This document shows positions 27,187-35,836 of a DNA stretch of 64,000 bases, piece after piece. The stretch's first letter is position 1. Every line of letters begins with the position of its first letter. The notes beneath the pieces are model-generated. The model did no database searches. It worked only from the letters and a program-made list of their open reading frames with translations, and was not told where the DNA came from. Source of the stretch: Chloracidobacterium sp. (GTDB lineage Bacteria > Acidobacteriota > Blastocatellia > Pyrinomonadales > Pyrinomonadaceae); the NCBI GenBank assembly GCA_016720705.1, contig JADKKB010000007.1, forward strand, positions 1,798,001 through 1,862,000, given 5' to 3'. The position numbers and the translations under genes are program-made.

Positions 27187-27395
27187 CTGGCTACAATGCG
27201 CTACTACCTAAATTTCGCATTTTCGGTCTGTAATATGCAAATGATAACAAACATTCCTTGCTAATAGTATGTATTGAGCGTACGCCGGATTTACATTTCT
27301 TTGCACTCGCATACAAAAATCTTACGACTAAACGCACACGGCACACGTCTAAGTAAGTGATGGCGAAAGCCAAATAAAATTCCAGAGGTACTACT

Positions 27396-27980
27396 ATGTC
27401 ATTAAAATTCAAATTTTTTACAGTATTGTCGCTCGCAGCAGCAACTGCGGCATTCACGGTAGCAACATCCGCTCAGGACGCGACCGTACCCGCCGAAAAG
27501 AATACCCAGAAGGTCCACAAGGGCCAACGCCGCGGAATGGGTCAGGGCGAGTTCGGCCATAAGGGTATGGGCGGCCAACGCCGCGGAATGGGGATGCGCC
27601 AAGGCGCCGGAATGGGTCGTATGCTCCAGGGTCTCGATCTTACCGATGCACAGAAGACCCAGATCCAGTCCATAATGGCTGCCGACAAGCCCTCACAGGA
27701 ATCTCGCGAAGAGATGCGAACCTTGATGATGGCCAAACGAAACGGCACATTGACCACCGCACAGAATGAGCGTTTCGCGGCAATGGGCACTGAGCGTAAG
27801 GCAAAGGGCAAAGCAATTCACGAACAGGTTATGGGCGTTCTAACGGCCGAGCAAAAGGCCAAGATCGAAACCAGAAAGCAGGAAATGCGCCAGCGTATGG
27901 AAGAGCGTCAAACGCAACGCAAGCTTCGCAAATCGCAGTCCCAGCCGACCGACACGGTCAAAACACCAAAGACCAATTAG
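27396..27980 (+). CDS. Spy/CpxP-like periplasmic LTXXQ-motif protein
   Basis: A 194-residue exported protein. A signal peptide (about residues 1-27, ending SAQ) is followed by a Gly-Met-Arg-rich stretch with two near-identical QRRGMG units (residues 42-75), then a helical region with two LTXXQ-type motifs, LTDAQKTQI and LTAEQKAKI. Spy and CpxP use this motif in a cradle-shaped dimer that acts as a periplasmic chaperone or stress sensor; the Met-rich part could also bind copper (inference). It is very basic, with a C-terminal Arg/Gln/Lys tail. A ribosome binding site AGAGGT precedes the ATG. It is monocistronic, ending at a palindromic terminator. Confidence 0.8.
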   Translation: MSLKFKFFTVLSLAAATAAFTVATSAQDATVPAEKNTQKVHKGQRRGMGQGEFGHKGMGGQRRGMGMRQGAGMGRMLQGLDLTDAQKTQIQSIMAADKPSQESREEMRTLMMAKRNGTLTTAQNERFAAMGTERKAKGKAIHEQVMGVLTAEQKAKIETRKQEMRQRMEERQTQRKLRKSQSQPTDTVKTPKTN

Positions 27981-28000
27981 AAATGTCTGATCTCTAAATA

Positions 28001-28028
28001 GTGAGGCCGCCAATATTGGCGGCCTCAC
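28001..28028. terminator. Palindromic bidirectional terminator
   Basis: The 28 bases form a perfect palindrome: GTGAGGCCGCCAAT, then its reverse complement. It lies between the convergent LTXXQ and DUF948-like genes. Confidence 0.8.
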
Positions 28029-28051
28029 TTATTTGATGACTATGATTTCGC

Positions 28052-28591
28052 CTACCCGATGAACATCTCATCATCGATGTACACCCGATCGATCTGTTTA
28101 GGCGTCGGGGCAAACAGCACTTCGAGGCCCTTTTTGACACCGGCCATTATAGCGGCGATCTCGCGGGCGGGCACGACGATCTTCTGATTGACAAACTCCG
28201 TTGTATCCAAAACTTGCGAATGAGTCCGATCGATCGATCTGCTGACCATCTCGACCTTGTCCTTAGCCGTGATCGCCGTCTGGCCGACCAGTACGCGGAG
28301 GTCGGCGACCTCCAACTTGATCAGTTCGGTCGACTCGGCCAGATACTTGGTAGCGGTCGAGAGATTCGATGAGATCTCGTTGAAATGAACAGATATCTCT
28401 CTGCCCTGTACGCTGATCGCATCAACCTTGGTGATCAGCGGATCGATCCGCTCCTCGACCCGCTTGACTGTCGCAACGACACGCCGAACCGTTACAGCGA
28501 TCGCGATCAACGCAAAAGCCATTACGATAAAGCAAATTGCGATGATGATCGACGCGATCATCATCCAAAACTGCGGCTCATTCGGGTTCAT
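28052..28591 (-). CDS. DUF948-like membrane-anchored helical protein
   Basis: A 179-residue protein with one N-terminal membrane helix (about residues 10-34) followed by a long heptad-rich helical region (RVEERIDPLITKVDAI, HFNEISSNLSTATKYL), as in DUF948 proteins. It is probably attached to the inner membrane with the coiled coil on one side. It starts 8 bases after the YtxH gene, and such pairs are common in general-stress operons. No enzymatic motif is seen. Confidence 0.7.
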   Translation of the reverse strand: MNPNEPQFWMMIASIIIAICFIVMAFALIAIAVTVRRVVATVKRVEERIDPLITKVDAISVQGREISVHFNEISSNLSTATKYLAESTELIKLEVADLRVLVGQTAITAKDKVEMVSRSIDRTHSQVLDTTEFVNQKIVVPAREIAAIMAGVKKGLEVLFAPTPKQIDRVYIDDEMFIG

Positions 28592-28599
28592 AGATTAAG

Positions 28600-29037
28600 T
28601 TAGTTCGTCTCTTCGTCCTTGACCGGATAGCTAGCGCGTCCATCGGCAATAGACTTTGATTCATTCTTACGCTTTTCTTGCGTATAGGCGTCCTTACCGG
28701 CTTCGATCGCTGCCGAAAACGGATTTGCCGTACGAACCGCTGCGGCCTTTGCCTTTTCGGTCAGATCTTCGGCCTTGTCCTGTGCGGTCTGGTAAAATTC
28801 GGTAGCCTTTTCACGCGATACTTCATAGTATTCGCCGGCCTTTTCCTGTAATTGAGTCGCCGTTTCCTTGCTTTTTTCGATGCCCTTGCGGGTCACGTCG
28901 GCGATATCACCGCGAAGTTCTTGTCCCGATTTCGGGGCAAACAACAGAGCCAAAACAGCTCCGATACCGCCACCGATGATCAAATAGGATAGCTTTGTTG
29001 CAATGCTCGATTCTTCTCGTTCGTACTCGTTTCTCAT
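28600..29037 (-). CDS. YtxH domain-containing protein
   Basis: A 145-residue protein with the YtxH signature: a Gly-rich membrane helix (LIIGGGIGAVLALLFAPKSG, about residues 19-38) ending in the typical LLFAPKSG, followed by a charged helical region with repeated K-A-E/T-E pattern (EKAGEYYEVSREKATEF). YtxH proteins are membrane-bound and often stress-induced; the molecular role is unknown. It is in an operon with the DUF948-like gene. Confidence 0.85.
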   Translation of the reverse strand: MRNEYEREESSIATKLSYLIIGGGIGAVLALLFAPKSGQELRGDIADVTRKGIEKSKETATQLQEKAGEYYEVSREKATEFYQTAQDKAEDLTEKAKAAAVRTANPFSAAIEAGKDAYTQEKRKNESKSIADGRASYPVKDEETN

Positions 29038-29216
29038 AATTTTATATTACCTCCGGTCAATATCTCTGATAAATCAAAAATCTGAATGTGTGTCGCAATT
29101 ATAACAAATATTCGGTGTTTTTAACAAAAAAATTATTTGCTCGCCCCGTGCCGCACTTTTGGCGAAATAATGCGTAACTACCGCAGTTTTGTTACAATTC
29201 GAGTTTGTCTTAGTGT

Positions 29217-31019
29217 ATGGATACCGAACTTATTAGAAATTTCTCGATCATTGCCCATATCGACCACGGCAAATCGACGCTCGCCGACCGCTTATTACAA
29301 TTGACCGGAGCAGTTGCCGAGCGCGATATGGAGGCGCAACTGCTCGACAGTATGGATCTCGAACGTGAACGCGGGATCACGATCAAGTCCCACGCAGTGC
29401 GGCTTGACTACACGGCAAAGGACCGCAAACAGTATGTTCTCAATCTGATCGATACACCGGGCCACGTCGATTTTTCTTACGAGGTTTCGCGATCACTCTC
29501 GGCTTGCGAGGGGGCGTTGCTGGTCGTCGACGCATCGCAGGGCGTCGAGGCACAAACTCTTGCAAACACATATCTTGCGATCGAAAACGATCTCGAACTG
29601 ATTCCGGTACTTAACAAGATAGATCTGCCGTCCGCCGAACCGGACCGGATCAAGGAGCAGATCGAGAATATCATCGGCCTGGACGCCGGCGAGGCGGTAC
29701 TGACGTCGGCCAAGACCGGCCTCGGCGTTGACGAAGTACTCGAGGCGATCATCGCTAAGGTGCCGCCGCCGAAAGGCGACCGCAACGCTCCGGTCAAAGC
29801 ACTTATCTTCGACAGTTGGTACGATTCGTACCGGGGCGTCATCGTGCTGTTTCGTATGATCGACGGAACCCTTAAAAAAGGGATGAAGATCAGATTTTTT
29901 AACACCGGCCGCGACTATCTGGTCGAAACGGTTGGCGTCAACCGTCCGCGTCCGACGCCGATCGACGAACTCGGGCCGGGCGAAGTCGGCTTTCTGACCG
30001 CATCGATCAAGACTGTGGCCGACGTACAGATCGGTGATACGATCACTGACTCGGCGAGACCGGTCACGGAGCCGCTCCCCGGTTTTCAGGAAGTAAAGCC
30101 GATGGTCTTTGCCGGTCTATATCCCATCGATTCCGCCCAGTACGAGGACCTCCGCGATGCGATGGATAAGCTCCGTTTGAATGACGCATCTTTCTTCTAC
30201 GAGCCGGAAAGCTCGACCGCACTCGGCTTCGGCTTCCGCTGCGGATTTCTCGGCCTGCTCCATATGGAGATCATCCAGGAGCGGTTAGAGCGCGAATTTA
30301 ACCTCGAATTGATCACCACCGCCCCCGGCGTGCGTTACCGCGTTACGACGACCGACGGCGTGGTTGCCGAGATCGACAGTCCATCGAAAATGCCGGACAG
30401 CAGCCGTATAGTCAAGATCGAGGAGCCTTTCATCGAGGCGACGATCCTGACCAATGACGACTACCTTGGCGGGATACTGCCGCTTTTGGACGAAAAACGC
30501 GGCGTGCAGAGAAAGTTTGAGTACATTACGACCAACCGCGTTATGCTCGTCTACTCGCTGCCGCTGAACGAGATAGTGCTCGATTTCTATGACCGTCTAA
30601 AGAGCGTCTCCAAGGGTTACGCATCGCTCGATTATCACGTCTCCGGCTATCAGGCCAGCAAACTCGTTAAGCTCGATGTGCTCGTATCAGGCGAACCGGT
30701 CGACGCACTTTCGGTGATAATGCATGCCGATACCGCGACGTCGAAAGGCAAACTCCTGACCGCAAAGATGAAAGAACTCATCCCGCGGCAGATGTTCGAA
30801 GTTGCCATTCAGGCTGCGATCGGCAACAAGGTCATTGCCCGCGAAACCGTCAAGGCAATGGGCAAAAACGTCATTGCTAAGTGCTACGGCGGCGACATCT
30901 CTCGTAAACGCAAACTGCTCGAAAAACAGAAAGAAGGCAAAAAGCGTATGAAAAAAGTTGGCCGTGTAGAGATCCCGCAGGAAGCGTTCTTGGCCGTGCT
31001 CAAGGTCAACGAGAGTTAG
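29217..31019 (+). CDS. lepA: Elongation factor 4 (LepA)
   Basis: A 600-residue translational GTPase that acts on stalled or mistranslocated ribosomes. G1 AHIDHGKST, G3 DTPGHVDF, G4 NKIDLP and the LepA-specific C-terminal region (FEVAIQAAIGNKVIARETVKAM shown by IGNKVIARE, then CYGGDISRKRKLLEKQKEGK) are all complete. There is no clear Shine-Dalgarno sequence before ATG 29217. It is followed 38 bases later by a membrane protein gene. Confidence 0.98.
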   Translation: MDTELIRNFSIIAHIDHGKSTLADRLLQLTGAVAERDMEAQLLDSMDLERERGITIKSHAVRLDYTAKDRKQYVLNLIDTPGHVDFSYEVSRSLSACEGALLVVDASQGVEAQTLANTYLAIENDLELIPVLNKIDLPSAEPDRIKEQIENIIGLDAGEAVLTSAKTGLGVDEVLEAIIAKVPPPKGDRNAPVKALIFDSWYDSYRGVIVLFRMIDGTLKKGMKIRFFNTGRDYLVETVGVNRPRPTPIDELGPGEVGFLTASIKTVADVQIGDTITDSARPVTEPLPGFQEVKPMVFAGLYPIDSAQYEDLRDAMDKLRLNDASFFYEPESSTALGFGFRCGFLGLLHMEIIQERLEREFNLELITTAPGVRYRVTTTDGVVAEIDSPSKMPDSSRIVKIEEPFIEATILTNDDYLGGILPLLDEKRGVQRKFEYITTNRVMLVYSLPLNEIVLDFYDRLKSVSKGYASLDYHVSGYQASKLVKLDVLVSGEPVDALSVIMHADTATSKGKLLTAKMKELIPRQMFEVAIQAAIGNKVIARETVKAMGKNVIAKCYGGDISRKRKLLEKQKEGKKRMKKVGRVEIPQEAFLAVLKVNES

Positions 31020-31057
31020 GCTGCAACGGTTTTTGCACGGTATCCGTTAGCTATCAA

Positions 31058-31633
31058 ATGGAAACGTACCAAAACATCGTCGACTATCTTTTCGGAGTGT
31101 ATATCTACGATCGTCGGGGCGTGCTGGTGATCGAAGACCGGAGGCCAACGCTCGGAATGTTCGTTTCGATCGTCGGACTACTCGGCATTGCGATATTCAT
31201 CGCAGTGTCGTTCGTTTTGGCAAGGGTCGGAGTAGATCTCGATATCTGGTCGAGCTTCGGCGCACTCGCGGGACTCATAGCAACCTTTGTCGTCTTGCTT
31301 CTCTTCAGTTTGGGCGGAACGTTTCGCGAGGTTTACGCCTTCGACAAATCAAACGACTCATACCACTTCACACGCCGGGGCATCTTCAAGAACGAGGTGA
31401 TCGAGGGCAGTGCCAGTCAGTTTTGCGGAGTACGCATCGACAAACGCACTGCGGATGACGATAGCGTTTATATGGTCGTACTTCTGCTTGGAGGGATGTT
31501 GCTAGGTCAACCCGGAGAGCAGACACTTCGTGACGACCCGCCCATATTCAACAGCTACCAAAAGGAATCGCAGATCGCGGGAGCTATTTCGACGTTTCTC
31601 AACACCAAGCCACAGGACGACCTTGATCCCTAG
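31058..31633 (+). CDS. Membrane protein of unknown function
   Basis: A 191-residue protein with two membrane helices (about residues 31-54 and 64-86) between an N-terminal cytoplasmic part (VYIYDRRGVLVIEDRRP) and a C-terminal soluble part with PH-like strand pattern (REVYAFDKSNDSYHFTRRGIF). It is 38 bases downstream of lepA and may be cotranscribed. I do not recognise a named family. Confidence 0.65.
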   Translation: METYQNIVDYLFGVYIYDRRGVLVIEDRRPTLGMFVSIVGLLGIAIFIAVSFVLARVGVDLDIWSSFGALAGLIATFVVLLLFSLGGTFREVYAFDKSNDSYHFTRRGIFKNEVIEGSASQFCGVRIDKRTADDDSVYMVVLLLGGMLLGQPGEQTLRDDPPIFNSYQKESQIAGAISTFLNTKPQDDLDP

Positions 31634-31706
31634 ACCGCGGCCTATCGTATTCCGGTCACGGTTTGCCTATATAGCGGCCAATTACAGATCTAACTCGACG
31701 TCGGTA

Positions 31707-33923
31707 TTAATTGCCGGGGCGGTATTTGCTTTCGGTATGGCCCTTTAGCTGTGCCGGATAAAAGTACACTTCGCGTAAATTTCCGGCGGCATAGTTTTCG
31801 GCCTGATCGTTAAAATGCTTGGATTTCGGGTCGCCGCTCTCGCCGCCGGCGGTTACGGCCTTGGCTCGGACCTTTTGACCGAACTCAACGACCGCGACAA
31901 AGCTGTTTCCATAGCTACCGTAAAGTTTTTTCGATCCCATATACCTTCGGGCTCCAAATGACGCAAGCGAACCGTAATTCGCCGACGTAAAGCCTACCGG
32001 TATGCTTGGGGCAGCATCGCTGAAAGGATGAACGATGTCATCCGTGATCCTCTGAAAGCGGTTAATGTCGCCCCACGGCGTCTGCCATTTGCCAAAATCC
32101 GCCGTAAGTTTATCGGATGCCGCCGCGAGCGACTTGAGCATCGATTCCGGTGCCGCTCGTTCGGCAATGTAATCTTCGAACGACATCTTAGTCTTTTGAG
32201 CGTCCGGGGCGATCAGACGCACCAGATCTTCGGCCCAGAAAATAGCAAGTGATGTCGGCACTGAGTCCACCGCCCAGCGTCGATCCCAAGCCTTTAATGC
32301 GGCGATCTGGTCGGCCGTCTTTGCTTTGAGCGGGTCGGACGCGGCGGCGGCATCCCAGGCTTTGATCAGCGAGGGCAGTGCCTTGTCAAACCATGTCAGG
32401 TAACTGTCGTACGCGGCATCGCGGAGCGAATCGAGCGTAAAATCGCGCTTGCCCTGCAACACCTTGATGGCGTGTAGTCCGCGGGCTGATTCGACGCCGC
32501 TGTCGACATATGCGGGATAATCGGATTGTTTCAGACTGCTCGCACCGGCGGCCGACCAGGGCCAATTGTTGCTGTTGTATAGCCAGCCACTCTTGGGGTC
32601 GAGCAGATCGGGCGACTCGGCCATTGTATGCAGTCCTTTCTGATCGGTCGCTGGGTCAGAGCCGTCGACGGGTTTCGTCCAGTCAAATTTCGGGTTGCGG
32701 CGCGGCATATAGTTGACGTGAAAATAGGCGATGCGTCCGTCGCGGTCGGCATAGATCGTTGCGTTTGATGAATTGGCTTGTTGTTGCTCCATCACCGTCT
32801 TAAATTCAGAATAGTTTTTCGCCTTGGTCCGCATATACGATTGGATAAGGGCAGCGACCGGTTTGTTCATCAGGCTGACGGTCACCCATTTACCATTTTC
32901 CTCACGCACGACCGGACCGTGTTGTGAATAGTAGGTCGTAAATGTGCGTTGCGCCAAGCCCTTTTCGGTCTTGAAGGGCACCGTTATATCTGCGGTCGCA
33001 AACGGGCGTTCCTCACTGCCGTACTTGTAATCGTAATGGTTACCGCTTTTAATGACGGTCTCGAGATATTCGTCAATGACGTCTGCCGCACTCGACGTAT
33101 GCATCCAACCGCAATGTTCATTAAAGCCCTGATAGATAAAAAACTGTCCCCACGTCGATGCACCGTAGGCATTGAGGCCCTCGCCGCTCGTCATCTGCAG
33201 CTCCGAGCGGAAAAAGAACGACGTGTGCGGATTGATCAGTAGCAGAGCCTTTTTATCCCGCGTATTTGACGGCGCGATGGCGATGCCGTTCGAACCCAGA
33301 GGCTCTTTGAAGACATCGTCGTTTATTGCAAACGAACCCGCAGCCAATTTCGTATTGCCATAAAATGCGGCCAGGTCGCGCAGGCTGACCGACTCGATAT
33401 CACCGCCGATGCTGCCCTCTGTAAAGCTGAGTGCCATCCACGGCTCAAACCGCGTCAGCACTCGCGGTTTGGTCTGCGGATGCTTTGCGAGATAAAAGTT
33501 AAGCCCGTCGGCCCACGCCGCCGTTAGTTTTTGCAACCATGCGGGCGAGGAGGCGAGGTCTCGTTTGAGTATGTCGGGATTGATAAATAATTTCTGCCGC
33601 AGATCGCTCCAGATCGCCTTTTCACCCTCGGCCTCGGCGAGCCGCCCGAGCGAGTTTAAGTAGTTGACCTCAATGCGGTTAAAGTCGTCCTCCGCCTGAG
33701 CGTAGATCGCCCCGAATACCGCATCAGCATCAGTTTTGCCCGTAACGTGAGCGATGCCCCAATCGTCACGTACGATCGAGACATTTGCCGCCTGCCGCTC
33801 CCAACGCGCAAGTTCCGCGTTGCGATCGGTAGCAGTTGTGATAACTGCAAATGCCGATATCAGACAAATAGCGGCGATCCCGTTCCGGATCGTTCTCAGA
33901 GTGACGGACAATTGATTCTTCAT
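31707..33923 (-). CDS. Penicillin acylase family Ntn hydrolase
   Basis: A protein of about 738 residues with a signal peptide, belonging to the S45 family (penicillin and acyl-homoserine-lactone acylases). The chain should self-cleave before the nucleophile Ser211 in LGSNGIAI, giving alpha and beta subunits; the beta part continues LLLINPHTSF and later NSSNATIYADRDGRIAYFHVNY. It hydrolyses an amide of unknown identity in the periplasm; N-acyl-homoserine lactone is one candidate. The frame extends to GTG 33944, but ATG 33923 begins the signal peptide. It diverges from nhaA. Confidence 0.88.
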   Translation of the reverse strand: MKNQLSVTLRTIRNGIAAICLISAFAVITTATDRNAELARWERQAANVSIVRDDWGIAHVTGKTDADAVFGAIYAQAEDDFNRIEVNYLNSLGRLAEAEGEKAIWSDLRQKLFINPDILKRDLASSPAWLQKLTAAWADGLNFYLAKHPQTKPRVLTRFEPWMALSFTEGSIGGDIESVSLRDLAAFYGNTKLAAGSFAINDDVFKEPLGSNGIAIAPSNTRDKKALLLINPHTSFFFRSELQMTSGEGLNAYGASTWGQFFIYQGFNEHCGWMHTSSAADVIDEYLETVIKSGNHYDYKYGSEERPFATADITVPFKTEKGLAQRTFTTYYSQHGPVVREENGKWVTVSLMNKPVAALIQSYMRTKAKNYSEFKTVMEQQQANSSNATIYADRDGRIAYFHVNYMPRRNPKFDWTKPVDGSDPATDQKGLHTMAESPDLLDPKSGWLYNSNNWPWSAAGASSLKQSDYPAYVDSGVESARGLHAIKVLQGKRDFTLDSLRDAAYDSYLTWFDKALPSLIKAWDAAAASDPLKAKTADQIAALKAWDRRWAVDSVPTSLAIFWAEDLVRLIAPDAQKTKMSFEDYIAERAAPESMLKSLAAASDKLTADFGKWQTPWGDINRFQRITDDIVHPFSDAAPSIPVGFTSANYGSLASFGARRYMGSKKLYGSYGNSFVAVVEFGQKVRAKAVTAGGESGDPKSKHFNDQAENYAAGNLREVYFYPAQLKGHTESKYRPGN

Positions 33924-34148
33924 GCAAGAAATATAACCCCGCACGCAAATTGATACAACAATACCCGGCCGATCTGATCGGCAACAGCCAATTAAAGCTC
34001 TTCCGGCTCAGGGGGCACGTGGTATGTTTACCACGATGATTGTCTAGTACGTGCTAAATCAAGTACTTTTGTGAGCAGTATCAAAAACCCTTATTTTGAT
34101 GACGAGAGCCTTACGAATCTTCTGATATCCTTAATAAATAAGAAAAAT

Positions 34149-35315
34149 ATGCGTGTGGTACCGAAAAAATTATCAAATACATTCAAAGCATTTTTTGACT
34201 CGGAAAAATCGGGTGGAATATTGCTGATCGTTTGTACGGGCATCTCGATCCTGGTGGCAAACTCGGTTATTGGAGATCAGTATCTCGGAGTTCTGCAGCG
34301 GGATTTGGCCGGATTGACCGTAGAGCATTGGGTGAACGATGGGCTGATGGCTGTGTTCTTTCTGCTGATCGGCCTGGAGCTCGAACGCGAGCTTTATAAC
34401 GGCGAGTTGTCGAGTTTCAGGACGGCACTGCTCCCTGTTATCGCGGCGATCGGCGGCGTAGCGTTGCCGGGAATGATTCACTTTGCACTTAATGCGGGAA
34501 CTGTCACACAAGCTGGTGTCGGAATCCCGATGGCGACCGATATTGCGTTTTCGCTTGGTGTGCTGGCGTTGCTCGGCAATCGTATTCCGGCGTCTCTGAA
34601 AGTGTTTCTCGTGGCGTTTGCGGTGATGGACGATCTGTTTGCCATAATCATCATTGCAATCTTTTACACGGCAAAGTTTTCTATCTTCTATTTAGCCGGA
34701 GCAATGGCGGTTTGGGTTCTGTTAATAGTTCTGAATCACTATTTCAAGGTTATGTCGCTCGTGCCGTATCTGATCGGCGGGGCGTTGATGTGGTTTTTGA
34801 TGTTGAAGTCGGGTGTTCACGCGACAATTGCCGGCGTGTTGCTCGCGTTTGCGATGCCGTTCTCAACCAAGCAAGATGACGAAGAATCGCCGTCACACCG
34901 TCTCGAACATCTGCTTCACAAACCTGTCGCGTTCGTGATCCTGCCGATCTTCGCGTTAGCGAATACGGCGATCGTGATCGGAGCAGATTGGTCGCAAAAT
35001 CTGTTGACGGCTAACAGCGAAGGAATAATGGCTGGCTTGTTGATAGGAAAACCTTTGGGAATTTTGGTGGTTGGTTTCGCCGCCGTCACTTTCGGTCTGT
35101 GCAAATTGCCCGAAGACCTGAATTGGAAGCACATTGCGGGTGCCGGAATGCTCGGCGGGATCGGTTTCACAATGTCGATCTTTATTACTAATCTTGCCTT
35201 TGTTGGCGACGCTCAAGTAATAAACGCGTCGAAGATCGCAGTGCTGTTGGCGTCGCTTACCGCCGGAATTGTGGGTTTTATTTGGCTACGATTAGTTACA
35301 AAGTCGGAAGAATAA
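34149..35315 (+). CDS. nhaA: Na+/H+ antiporter NhaA
   Basis: A protein of about 388 residues and a typical NhaA, exchanging Na+ for H+ across the inner membrane for pH and salt tolerance. Key parts are the early SEKSGGILLIVCT, GIPMATDIAFSLG, the ion-binding double aspartate VMDDLFAII, and the late GIGFTMSIFITNLAF with the conserved lysine region. The frame runs back to GTG 34071; ATG 34149 (MRVVPKKL) fits the normal NhaA N-terminus better. Codon and base use appear more AT-rich than its neighbours, and it is flanked by a repeat-bearing intergenic region, so recent acquisition is possible (inference). Confidence 0.93.
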   Translation: MRVVPKKLSNTFKAFFDSEKSGGILLIVCTGISILVANSVIGDQYLGVLQRDLAGLTVEHWVNDGLMAVFFLLIGLELERELYNGELSSFRTALLPVIAAIGGVALPGMIHFALNAGTVTQAGVGIPMATDIAFSLGVLALLGNRIPASLKVFLVAFAVMDDLFAIIIIAIFYTAKFSIFYLAGAMAVWVLLIVLNHYFKVMSLVPYLIGGALMWFLMLKSGVHATIAGVLLAFAMPFSTKQDDEESPSHRLEHLLHKPVAFVILPIFALANTAIVIGADWSQNLLTANSEGIMAGLLIGKPLGILVVGFAAVTFGLCKLPEDLNWKHIAGAGMLGGIGFTMSIFITNLAFVGDAQVINASKIAVLLASLTAGIVGFIWLRLVTKSEE

Positions 35316-35530
35316 GGATGCTCTTTATTGGGTAGCACCCAAAATGCGACAAGTCGCTATCCCCGCGAGTTATTTTTCGAATTAAGAGTTGAACTGGTCT
35401 TTGAAAACTAAGGAGATATGCGCGGCCGGATCGAGCATCAACTGTGTCGGGACTTGGGACACCCTTCTCAGTTCAAAATGCAGAATGGCGTAGGCAAATT
35501 GCACCAGAGCAGCCCGAAATGGGAAATTAT

Positions 35531-35784
35531 AATTTGAAACAGCGATTGGCCACTAACTGAACCAAGCACAGGGTTTACGGTGTTTTGAGCGGATCTCAAC
35601 ATTATCGCGAGCGGGTATAAAATTAATTTGAAACAAAATCGGGGGTTAAAGTCAATAAACAAAGGACTTAAGTTGTTTCAAATTCGGTGAAAACTTGAAA
35701 TCAGTTTGAAACACTTCTTGCTCGTAAGCCTAGGCAAATAGACGGTTTAGCGGCCCACAGCTTATAATTGCGTTGTTTCAAATT
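35531..35784. repeat. Five copies of an AATTTGAAAC motif in mixed orientation
   Basis: The 520-base gap between nhaA and the phosphomannomutase gene has no supported gene. It contains AATTTGAAAC at 35531-35540 and 35625-35634, AGTTTGAAAC at 35703-35712, and the inverse GTTTCAAATT at 35675-35684 and 35775-35784. The last two share the longer GTTGTTTCAAATT exactly 100 bases apart. Spacings are irregular, so it is not a CRISPR; a cluster of protein binding sites is the best guess. The rest of the gap (35316-35530) shows nothing recognisable. Confidence 0.6.
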
Positions 35785-35836
35785 GTTTTAGTTGCTACGC
35801 CCGCCAAATTCGACGGGCACTTTGTGTCGAAGATCC

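Noticed and set aside
35418..35537. Small plus-strand frame just after an AGGAGAT
   Set aside because: The ribosome-binding-like sequence is only 2 bases from the ATG, and the 39-codon product has no recognisable features.
35468..35662. Minus-strand 64-codon frame in the gap after nhaA
   Set aside because: Composition is unlike the real proteins here, it spans two of the repeat motifs, and no start signal or family is seen.
35531..35784. CRISPR-like array from the TTTGAAAC repeats
   Set aside because: Repeats are only 10-13 bases, in both orientations, with irregular spacing and no cas genes.
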